Source of the DNA: Methanosarcinales archaeon
Lineage (GTDB): Archaea; Halobacteriota; Syntropharchaeia; Alkanophagales; Methanospirareceae
DNA: 10,327 bases
Direction of reading: 5' to 3'
Assembly (NCBI GenBank): GCA_025464425.1
Contig: JAODGV010000094.1
Span: 1-10,327, forward strand
Shown: positions 1 to 6,301 of the stretch, one piece after another
Position numbering within the stretch: position 1 is the stretch's first letter
Layout: each line of letters begins with the position of its first letter
Program-made: the position numbers and the translations under genes
The notes under the pieces: generated by a model
Told to the model about the DNA's origin: nothing
Database searches by the model: none
The model's input: only the letters and a program-made list of their open reading frames with translations

Positions 1-720
1 TTACTCTACACCATTACCCGTGATAACGAACTCGCATGAGATGTCTTCGGGCATAGAGCGGTGCTTCTTTATCGTTGCTCTGCGTTTGCCACTGCCTTCA
101 GGCAGTTTCTCGAGCTGGATTATCACCTTCGACAGGTGCTCCAGTGCGTAGCCACCCGAAGGACGGAATTTACCCTCGTACTCTATGTCCGCATAGACCT
201 GATTCGTGATGATGACAGCGAGCTCATATCTACGAGCGAGCATCAATAGCTGCTCTATCTGGTTCGCCAGTACCCGCCTGAGATATATACTGCGTTCATC
301 GTCAAGTTCCAGCCGGTAGAATAACGTTGCAGAATCTAATATCACGAGTGCGATATCCTTATACTCCTCTATCACCTGTTGCACCTCGTTTATGCATGCA
401 GTCTGCTGCTCGAAGTTCTGTGGCTCGTATATCAATATCCGGCGCGCTATGCTCTCGATCTCATCGCCCTTATCCCTGCCCCTCACGATCTGTATGAATC
501 GTTCGGGCGAGAAGCCCTCACTGTCTATATAAATCACCCTCTTGCCACTTATCGCACATTCTATCGCGGTTTGAAGACATATGTTCGTCTTGCCACTGCC
601 CGCTTCGCCGTATAGCTGGGTCACCGTCCCTGACTCGAACCCTCCACCCAGTAGCTCATCAATACTACGGCATCCACTCGTATATCTCGCTGGTAATTGC
701 ATTATCATTATTTGATCCAT
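1..720 (-). CDS. radB: DNA repair and recombination protein RadB
   Basis: A 239-residue RecA/Rad51-superfamily ATPase core without the N-terminal helix-hairpin-helix domain of RadA, which is the RadB architecture. Visible motifs are SGCRSIDELLGGG (15-27), Walker A GEAGSGKT (38-45), Walker B VILD (126-129) and TNQV (172-175), which fits the RecA motif after Walker B. RadB is an archaeal RadA paralogue that binds DNA and is thought to help or modulate recombination and Holliday-junction processing; ATP hydrolysis is weak in studied members. The stop codon lies at the window's first three bases, so the gene is complete. The first ATG is at 720, inside the upstream NTPase gene. A second in-frame ATG at 708 forms a TAATG stop-start overlap with that gene, with AAGGA 12 nt upstream, and may be the true, translationally coupled start (235 aa). 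Confidence 0.93.
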   Translation of the reverse strand: MDQIMIMQLPARYTSGCRSIDELLGGGFESGTVTQLYGEAGSGKTNICLQTAIECAISGKRVIYIDSEGFSPERFIQIVRGRDKGDEIESIARRILIYEPQNFEQQTACINEVQQVIEEYKDIALVILDSATLFYRLELDDERSIYLRRVLANQIEQLLMLARRYELAVIITNQVYADIEYEGKFRPSGGYALEHLSKVIIQLEKLPEGSGKRRATIKKHRSMPEDISCEFVITGNGVE

Positions 721-1235
721 TCCTTCAATTTATCCACCAGTATTGGTGCAAGTTCGGTACGATTCGCAACGGTAACCTCGATAATCTCGAACTCGCGCTT
801 CACGCGCTTCACCAGTTTATGTTGTGATGCGAAATGAACAGAGACGAGCATCGGTTTATCGCTCGCTATCGCTCGTTCCACAGCGCCTGTGAACCGTTTC
901 GACCGCAATTCCATTGGACCTATCTCGTCTATAACGATTATATCAGCATGAGCCACAGCATTCAGTATCGCGTTAGCACCAATGCTATCCAGATCAGCGA
1001 GATTTACGGTGTATCTGCCCACCTTCGTGGTGCCATGCTGATGGATATGTGCTAAAATACCGCGCTTACCGGTACTTATATCCTCAATAGAGAAACCAAC
1101 CCGCACACCACCTTCACGAATATCCGCAGTGAGCATCCCGCCCGCTTCGGATTTTAAAACCCTTACAACTTCCCTTATGATTGTGGACTTACCCACACCC
1201 GGCTTGCCTGTGAGTCCTATCCTCGCTATCGTCAT
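708..1235 (-). CDS. THEP1-type nucleoside-triphosphatase
   Basis: A 175-residue P-loop NTPase of the THEP1 family (nucleoside-triphosphatase, DUF265/NTPase_1). Walker A GKPGVGKST is at residues 10-18. The family signature DEIGPMEL follows the Walker B strand at 103-110, and SVHFASQH near 132-139 matches the C-terminal region of the family. Characterised members slowly hydrolyse ATP, GTP and other NTPs; the cellular role is not settled. The ATG at 1235 is preceded in frame by a TTG at 1238; I prefer the ATG. No Shine-Dalgarno sequence is evident. The gene starts about 20 bp after the end of hisC and its 3' end overlaps radB, so all three are probably one leftward transcript. Confidence 0.9.
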   Translation of the reverse strand: MTIARIGLTGKPGVGKSTIIREVVRVLKSEAGGMLTADIREGGVRVGFSIEDISTGKRGILAHIHQHGTTKVGRYTVNLADLDSIGANAILNAVAHADIIVIDEIGPMELRSKRFTGAVERAIASDKPMLVSVHFASQHKLVKRVKREFEIIEVTVANRTELAPILVDKLKEWIK

Positions 1236-1254
1236 CAATTACTATAAATGGTAG

Positions 1255-2337
1255 TTAAAAATGAGAGATTGTAGCTTTTATCTCCTCCAGTGCTTCAACC
1301 ACCTTCTCGTTCTGAGCTTTCGTACCAACCGTTATCCTGATCAAAGAATCTCCGGCACCACGGAACGACGAGCAGTCCCTGACCACTATACCCTTTCGCA
1401 GCAGTGCTTCATAAACGGTACGGGCGCTCGCAGGAGAGACATCAACGAGTACGAAATTGGCATCAGAGGGCATAACCCTGAATAGTGGTCGCAAATGCTC
1501 GATCAGGTACTCTCTACCCGCCCGGACCAGCTCGACCGTCTCACGCAGATGCTCCTTATCGCGTAATGCCGCTATCGCTGCCGCTATCGCGATGCTATTG
1601 ACCGAGAAAGGCATTGCAACGCGTCTGTAAACATCTGCGAGCCATGTGGGCACCACCGCATACCCCACCCGCAGCCCGGCGAGCGCAAACGCTTTTGAAA
1701 ACGTGCGTAATACCACTATGTTGCTATCATCATCCACAAGCTTCACCATCGATCGCGATGCGAATTCCGCATAAGCTTCATCCACAACCACCACTGATTC
1801 CGGCGCTATCGCTGCTATCTCATGCAATTCCGCTTCTGTCAGGCTGTTCCCCGAGGGATTGTTCGGGGAGGAGAGGAATATCATCCTCGTCCTGTCGTTA
1901 CAGACCGATGCCATCGCGTCCAGAGGTACACTGAAGTCTCTCTTCCTCTGCACGTATCTGGGCGTGCCACCCGCTATCTTTATGAGCGATTCGTAGAGTG
2001 CGAATGTGGGGATCGGTATCAATCCTTCGTCTCCCGCATCTATGAATATCTTCACCAGTGTATCAAGAACGCCATCAATGCCCGCACCTATGACTATTCT
2101 ATCCACATCCACGTCAAGATACGCAGCAATCGCATGCCTGAGCTCAGATTCCGCACCTGACCATGGATATTTACTCATGTCCAGCACACCTCGCGCTATA
2201 CCTTCTAATATTGTGGTCTTCACCTTCTCACTGGTGCCCAGGGGATTCTCATTTGAACTCAACTTTATAGCACCCGCCACAAATTCACCGGGCTTATATT
2301 CCTCCAGATCCCTCACCGCTGCACGAATTCGTATCAT
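1255..2337 (-). CDS. hisC: Histidinol-phosphate aminotransferase
   Basis: A 360-residue fold-type I, class II aminotransferase. It makes L-histidinol phosphate from imidazole-acetol phosphate and glutamate in histidine synthesis. Visible motifs are SSNENPLG (27-34), SSPNNPSGN (156-164, with the Asn that contacts PLP), VDEAYAEF (185-192, with the Asp that pairs with the pyridine nitrogen), the PLP-lysine motif TFSKAFALAGLRVGYA (K215) and LIRITVGT (332-339, with the substrate-carboxylate Arg). Length is normal for the family. GGGG lies just upstream of the ATG at 2337 as a plausible ribosome-binding site. No other his gene is adjacent. Archaeal HisC-like enzymes may also transaminate aromatic amino acids, so the substrate is inferred from family membership. 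Confidence 0.93.
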   Translation of the reverse strand: MIRIRAAVRDLEEYKPGEFVAGAIKLSSNENPLGTSEKVKTTILEGIARGVLDMSKYPWSGAESELRHAIAAYLDVDVDRIVIGAGIDGVLDTLVKIFIDAGDEGLIPIPTFALYESLIKIAGGTPRYVQRKRDFSVPLDAMASVCNDRTRMIFLSSPNNPSGNSLTEAELHEIAAIAPESVVVVDEAYAEFASRSMVKLVDDDSNIVVLRTFSKAFALAGLRVGYAVVPTWLADVYRRVAMPFSVNSIAIAAAIAALRDKEHLRETVELVRAGREYLIEHLRPLFRVMPSDANFVLVDVSPASARTVYEALLRKGIVVRDCSSFRGAGDSLIRITVGTKAQNEKVVEALEEIKATISHF

Positions 2338-2409
2338 TCTAACCCCACATTTCCTTGTAGATACAGTTTTAACAATTTTATTATCAACCGGCGTCTTCTC
2401 TCTTGAAGC
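2338..2409. promoter_or_regulatory. Divergent promoter region, hisC / cobA
   Basis: This 72-bp gap separates the divergent hisC and uroporphyrinogen methyltransferase genes. The AT-rich stretch at about 2374-2383 reads AATTTTATTA on plus and TAATAAAATT on minus, so it can act as an archaeal TATA box both ways. At the usual spacing of about 27 bp, the plus start would fall near 2405, giving a nearly leaderless cobA, which indeed lacks a Shine-Dalgarno sequence. The minus start would fall near 2352, leaving room for the GGGG ribosome-binding site of hisC. Promoter positions are inferred from spacing only. Confidence 0.5.
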
Positions 2410-3138
2410 ATGGGTAAAGTATATCTTGTAGGAGCGGGTCCGGGTGATCCTGAGTTACTGAGTTTGAAAGCTTACAGACTGATAAGAGATGCGGATGTGC
2501 TTCTTGTGGATAACCTGGTGCTGGGGGTCAAGCGAATGATACCAGAGGGCAAAAAGGTCATAGATATCGGTAAGACCGCCACCGCGCATAAATACTCGCA
2601 GGCGGAGATAAACGAGCTTATGGTAGAGTTAGCATCGCGTTACGAAACTGTGGTACGATTGAAGGGTGGTGACCCATTCGTATTTGGTAGAGGTGGTGAG
2701 GAGGCGTTATACCTCAAGGAGCATGGCGTTGAGTTCGAGATAGTACCGGGAATCACCTCCGCGATCGCTGTACCCGCATCGTTCTCCATTCCGTTATCAT
2801 ATCGTGGTGTATCGTCCTCCATCACCATCATTACCGGGCACGAGATGGAGGATAAAGAAGAGAACCTCAACTGGGGTGCGATCGCTTCATTAAAAGGTAC
2901 GCTCGTCATACTGATGGGTGTCGGTAATCTCGGTAAGAACGTAGAGGAACTACTGAGTCATGGCTTGCATGCAGATACGCCGGTAGCTATACTCGAAAAT
3001 GGATTTACACCTGATGCACGAATAGTAACCGGAACGCTCGGCAATATCGTGACCGTGGCGAAGCGAGAGGGTGTAAAGCCACCTGCAATCATAGTGGTCG
3101 GGGATGTTGTAAGGCTGAGAGCCAAGTTGAGTGAATAA
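2410..3138 (+). CDS. cobA: Uroporphyrinogen-III C-methyltransferase (SUMT)
   Basis: A 242-residue single-domain tetrapyrrole methylase. It transfers two methyl groups from S-adenosylmethionine to uroporphyrinogen III to give precorrin-2, the branch point for siroheme, cobalamin and, in methanogens and relatives, coenzyme F430. Signatures are strong: VGAGPGDPELLSLKA (7-21), VVRLKGGDPFVFGRGGEEA (81-99) and VPGITSAIAVPA (112-123). There is no fused HemD or CysG oxidase/ferrochelatase domain, so this is the stand-alone archaeal type. No other tetrapyrrole gene is adjacent in the window. The ATG at 2410 fits the family N-terminus exactly. It converges with trmG10, leaving 17 bp between stop codons. 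Confidence 0.95.
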   Translation: MGKVYLVGAGPGDPELLSLKAYRLIRDADVLLVDNLVLGVKRMIPEGKKVIDIGKTATAHKYSQAEINELMVELASRYETVVRLKGGDPFVFGRGGEEALYLKEHGVEFEIVPGITSAIAVPASFSIPLSYRGVSSSITIITGHEMEDKEENLNWGAIASLKGTLVILMGVGNLGKNVEELLSHGLHADTPVAILENGFTPDARIVTGTLGNIVTVAKREGVKPPAIIVVGDVVRLRAKLSE

Positions 3139-3155
3139 TCACATTATCATTATTA
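3139..3155. terminator. Short AT-rich convergent gap, possible shared terminator
   Basis: The 17 bp between the convergent stop codons of cobA and trmG10 contain ATTATCATTATTATTA-type sequence with T-rich stretches. Archaeal transcription commonly stops at short T-rich tracts, so it could serve as a terminator, but no run of five or more T is present and no hairpin is visible. This is a weak, position-based call. Confidence 0.25.
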
Positions 3156-4220
3156 TTATCCACGTCTGAGTACCGCTATATACCGTTTCAAACTCTTATG
3201 TACCCGGTACTCATGTCGTTCTGTGATTACAAACCCATAATCTCTTAACGAGCGATACAAAACAGGCGAATTGAATACGACAACGGCTTTTCTGCCTCGT
3301 TTCAGTATCCGTGAGATCTCACCCGAAGCCTCTTCAAACAGGTGTTCCGCATTGATACCACCTGCGACCGGCGATGCGCGCCCATATGGCAGGTCAGAGA
3401 CGACCGCATCTATACTATCGTCCTTCAGCGGTATTCTGGTAGCATCTGCGAGTACTAAATGCGCATTCAGGCGATAAAAATCCATATTCTGTGCTGTACC
3501 ACGTAGCATCTTCTCCTGTATATCCATTCCCACGGGCATAGCACCCACCATACCCGCTTCTATCAGTATCCCACCGGTGCCACAGAAGGGGTCAATAAGG
3601 AACTCGCCGGGCTTCACTTCGCTCAGATTCACAATAGCCCGGGCAAACTTCGGCATTATCCCACCGGGTGCGAAGAAAGGGCGCATATGCGGGCGCCTCA
3701 GTTCAAACTGGTGCTTATCTATATTGTGAAGTAGCAGTGTGAGAAAGCACTTATGCGCTACGAACAGCACCACGAAAGTATACTTCGGCGCGGTCAGGTC
3801 AACATTATACCCCTTTCTCTTTATTATCGCACCTGCTATTCGCTCTATATCCATGGACTTTGCTCTCGTTTCTGTGTTACATGCCTTACTTACTCGAACC
3901 GCAAAAGTATCACCGATCTGCATGATCTTATCCAGTTCTACATCCTTCAATAGCCGCTCCACATCATCTCCACTGGAGATGCTCAGTATCTCATAGATGT
4001 GATGCGTCATGCCCAGCCGTCTGGCGATTGCTGCTATGTCCGTTCTTGAAGCCGGAGATGTTTCCACTACCAGTATGCCTCCTGTATGCAACTTCACTTT
4101 ATACTTGAGGTTATAAGCACGGAGACATGCGAGAACCTCAGCCGCAGGTAATGTCTCATGCTCACCTGAGAGTTTGAAAGCGAGCAGCATCGGTAAAATC
4201 AGGTTGTTTTCGTCAATCAT
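3156..4220 (-). CDS. trmG10: tRNA (guanine(10)-N2)-dimethyltransferase (TrmG10/Trm11 family)
   Basis: A 354-residue tRNA methyltransferase that makes m2G/m2,2G at position 10. An N-terminal THUMP-containing half (about 10-170) precedes a Rossmann-fold SAM domain. Landmarks are FKLSGEHETLP (15-25), RRPHMRPFFAPGG (175-187), SAM motif I DPFCGTGGILIEAG (210-223), catalytic motif IV SDLPYG (275-280, a DPPY variant) and YRVHKSLKRYI (338-348). All match archaeal TrmG10 order and length. The first ATG is at 4220, preceded by an in-frame TTG. However, a TATA-like TTTATATA sits only 7-14 bp upstream, and family homologues begin close to the 'LLAFKLSGEH' segment. The in-frame ATG at 4190 (344 aa) is therefore a serious alternative start. 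Confidence 0.93.
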   Translation of the reverse strand: MIDENNLILPMLLAFKLSGEHETLPAAEVLACLRAYNLKYKVKLHTGGILVVETSPASRTDIAAIARRLGMTHHIYEILSISSGDDVERLLKDVELDKIMQIGDTFAVRVSKACNTETRAKSMDIERIAGAIIKRKGYNVDLTAPKYTFVVLFVAHKCFLTLLLHNIDKHQFELRRPHMRPFFAPGGIMPKFARAIVNLSEVKPGEFLIDPFCGTGGILIEAGMVGAMPVGMDIQEKMLRGTAQNMDFYRLNAHLVLADATRIPLKDDSIDAVVSDLPYGRASPVAGGINAEHLFEEASGEISRILKRGRKAVVVFNSPVLYRSLRDYGFVITERHEYRVHKSLKRYIAVLRRG

Positions 4221-4279
4221 CAATGGTATATAAACATGTTAACATGTTATATCCAGATATTAAGAGATAGAAAAATACG
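4221..4279. promoter_or_regulatory. Divergent promoter with 16-bp palindrome, trmG10 / M20 gene
   Basis: The 59-bp gap holds a perfect 16-bp palindrome at 4233-4248 that is also two direct copies of AACATGTT. It lies between a minus-strand TATA-like TTTATATA (4234-4227, overlapping its edge by two bases) and a plus-strand TTATAT (4247-4252). The plus box predicts a start near 4276, just before the M20 ATG, which has no Shine-Dalgarno sequence. The minus box predicts a start inside the annotated 5' end of trmG10. The arrangement is what an operator shared by two divergent promoters would look like; no regulator gene is visible nearby. Confidence 0.5.
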
Positions 4280-5548
4280 ATGGAACTGGATAAGAGCGAA
4301 CTGGACGAGATAGTGAAGGCAGCAGAGGACGAAGTGATAGAGTATCTCAGTGAACTGGTGCGGATACCCACGTTTGTACCGCCGGGCGAGCATTATGAAG
4401 AGATAGTGGATTTACTCATACCATACCTGAGAGAATCAGGTTTCCGCTGTGAGCGGATAGTGGTGCCTGAGGAGGTTGTAGAACGGATGAAAGAAGATGT
4501 AGCAGGTTTGAACGGTAAGCGTGTTAATCTTATTGCAACCAGGGAAAGAGAGGGTGGCAATAAGCCGCTTCTGGATATATATACCCACCTGGATGTCGTA
4601 CCCGCGGGCGAGGCGTGGCACACACACCCCTACACCATGGTACGGAAAGGCGACAGGCTATACGGACGTGGCGTTGCAGATTCAAAAGGCAGTGTTGCCG
4701 CTCTCCTGATGGCGCTTCGCATAATGAAGGAGCAGGGAATCGCGTGCAGGTATAACCTCCGTGTGGCATTGACCACAGACGAAGAGATAGGTATGTACTC
4801 AGGCTTATGCTATTTCGCGGATAACGGGCTTCTGCGTGGCAAATACATGCTCTGTATGGACGGTGACAATGAAGGCATATGTGTGGCAACCAATGGAGTG
4901 ATGAACTGGGAGATAGTCGTGAATGGCAAAGCATGCCACAGTTCCACACCTTTCCTGGGCATTAATGCGATAGAGAAGGCGAAGCTTGTTATGGATGCTT
5001 TAGAGCAGTTGAAAGAGCGAGTAGAGCGCAGGGAGTCGAAAGTACCATGCAGCCCCACAATGACACGCGTAACAGGTCAGAAGCACATAAAACCCATATT
5101 CAACCTGACAATGATATCGGGTGGTGTAAAGGAGAACATAATACCACCGAGTTGTGTGTTGCGAGGTGATCGCCGCTACATACCGGAGGAGAACGAGCGG
5201 GATGTGGTGCATGAGTTTGAAACCGCTCTTGAGCCTTTAAGATCCGAGCTCGAGCTCGAAGTACACTGTTATCCGGGTTACCCACCGATGCACACCGATC
5301 CGGAAGAGGAATGGGTGAAGGAGGTTCAGACCGCGGCTTCGGCTGCTTTTGGCGTTCATAAGCCGATAACGGGCGTACAGGGCGGTCTGGATGTCGCCTA
5401 TGCGGTACAGAAGACCGGGCAGCCCGTATGTGCTTTTGGTGTCGGCAGTTCGATGGAGAGCAATGCACACAGCGCAAACGAGAATATAAGAATAGAGGAT
5501 TTGACGAATTATGTTAAGTTCCTCGTTATGCTACTCCGGGACATGTGA
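4280..5548 (+). CDS. M20 family metallo-deacylase/peptidase (ArgE/DapE-like)
   Basis: A 422-residue M20 di-zinc hydrolase of the acetylornithine deacetylase / succinyl-diaminopimelate desuccinylase group. Metal and catalytic residues are visible: THLDVVPAG (H103 ligand, D105), GRGVADSKG (D134 bridging ligand), TTDEEIG (E168 general base, E169 ligand), CMDGD (D194 or D196 ligand) and NAHSANE (H397 ligand). The lid/dimerisation domain lies at about 205-325 and carries ACHSSTP (H220). Length is typical. The family cleaves N-acyl groups or dipeptides from small substrates; the substrate cannot be read from sequence, and no lys or arg genes are adjacent to decide it. Translation looks nearly leaderless. 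Its TGA overlaps the ATG of the DUF2119 gene, so the two proteins are probably made together. Confidence 0.9.
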   Translation: MELDKSELDEIVKAAEDEVIEYLSELVRIPTFVPPGEHYEEIVDLLIPYLRESGFRCERIVVPEEVVERMKEDVAGLNGKRVNLIATREREGGNKPLLDIYTHLDVVPAGEAWHTHPYTMVRKGDRLYGRGVADSKGSVAALLMALRIMKEQGIACRYNLRVALTTDEEIGMYSGLCYFADNGLLRGKYMLCMDGDNEGICVATNGVMNWEIVVNGKACHSSTPFLGINAIEKAKLVMDALEQLKERVERRESKVPCSPTMTRVTGQKHIKPIFNLTMISGGVKENIIPPSCVLRGDRRYIPEENERDVVHEFETALEPLRSELELEVHCYPGYPPMHTDPEEEWVKEVQTAASAAFGVHKPITGVQGGLDVAYAVQKTGQPVCAFGVGSSMESNAHSANENIRIEDLTNYVKFLVMLLRDM

Positions 5549-6174
5549 TGAAGCTGTACCGATTCTGCTCAGGGTCTATATGCAAACTATTCGCTGGCGG
5601 CTTGCATGGTGATGAGGGTTTATATACCGCATCTGTACTGGAGATACTGGCGGAGGAAGCGGATATGGCGTATGATGCCGATATAATAATAGCACCAGCA
5701 ATCACCACAGGTACGCGGTACATTAGCGTGCTCTCAGAGGCGTATTACCACACTGTGGAAGGTATGATCCTCACAGGACTGATAAAGCGTTACAAACCAC
5801 GTTTCTATTTCGAACTGCATGCATATAGCGAGAAATCATACGCACGACTGACCAATCCCGACCGCGAGAAGATAGAGGGGGTACCACCATTTGTGGATCT
5901 CGGAAACCATGTCCTTATAGGCTCGATCGCGCCGATACTGAGGGATGCGTTATTCAGCACCGAGGATTTCTGCCTGACGATCGAACTGCCGAACTGGGAA
6001 CTTCAGGCGATTACAGAGGCGGTACTGGAGATTTTACAGCCCGGGCTGCGGTGCAGAACGAGGACAGAGCTGCTGGCACAACTGAGGGAAATGTATCCCG
6101 ACGCGCTGGAGCGAGCGGAGAAGCTATTTTACCATTTTTATCGTGCCACCGCATCCGAACTCGAACCTTTTTAA
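5548..6174 (+). CDS. DUF2119 family protein, possible M14/AstE-like zinc deacylase
   Basis: A 208-residue protein that I recognise as DUF2119-like, a family known mainly from methanogenic and related archaea with no established function. The ATG at 5548 shares a base with the TGA of the M20 gene (TGATG), which implies coupled translation; a GTG one codon earlier is also possible. Seen in the sequence: GGLHGDEG (H20, E23), FELHAY (H91) and TIELPN (E146). That order, HxxE then His then Glu, is the zinc-ligand and catalytic-Glu order of M14 carboxypeptidases and succinylglutamate desuccinylase/aspartoacylase enzymes. A zinc-dependent deacylase or peptidase is therefore my inference, supported by its M20 neighbour. 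No signal peptide or membrane segment is evident. Confidence 0.78.
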   Translation: MKLYRFCSGSICKLFAGGLHGDEGLYTASVLEILAEEADMAYDADIIIAPAITTGTRYISVLSEAYYHTVEGMILTGLIKRYKPRFYFELHAYSEKSYARLTNPDREKIEGVPPFVDLGNHVLIGSIAPILRDALFSTEDFCLTIELPNWELQAITEAVLEILQPGLRCRTRTELLAQLREMYPDALERAEKLFYHFYRATASELEPF

Positions 6175-6183
6175 TTTTAACTT
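6168..6183 (+). terminator. T-rich putative terminator after the M20-DUF2119 pair
   Basis: The stop codon of the DUF2119 gene is embedded in TTTTTAATTTTAA. Oligo-T tracts just after stop codons are the usual archaeal intrinsic termination signal. No hairpin is needed, and none is seen. The call rests only on composition and position. Confidence 0.35.
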
Positions 6184-6301
6184 AACTGCTCAATATTCAG
6201 TGGACTTTAATCCAGATTCAAAACTCCAGCTCCAGTAAAATCAATGTAAATCCGTGTCTTTAAAGGATGTTATACCTTATGTTTATGTATAAACACAGGA
6301 A
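6175..6301 (+). promoter_or_regulatory. HPS-RraA upstream region with 16-bp inverted repeat
   Basis: This 127-bp gap contains no open reading frame of note. TTTAAAGG at about 6259-6266 or TTATACCTTAT at about 6270-6280 could be a TATA element. A perfect inverted repeat, TGTTTAT-GT-ATAAACA, spans 6280-6295 and ends six bases before the ATG at 6302. AGGA at 6297-6300 is too close to the start for a standard Shine-Dalgarno sequence. The repeat would overlap the predicted transcription start or the very short leader, so it could be an operator or a leader hairpin. Confidence 0.45.

Noticed and set aside
1557..1590. Repeated GCTATCGC-type motifs in hisC
   Set aside because: They fall in an Ala/Ile-rich helix (IAIAAAIAA) and reflect codon choice, not a DNA repeat element.
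5245..5258. Palindrome CGAGCTCGAGCTCG
   Set aside because: It lies inside the M20 coding region and is explained by in-frame Glu-Leu-Glu-Leu codons (GAG CTC GAG CTC).
4530..5477. Open frames antisense to the M20 gene (for example 4530-4949 and 5100-5477, minus)
   Set aside because: They are Cys/His/Pro/Arg-rich shadow translations of a gene with intact catalytic motifs on the plus strand.
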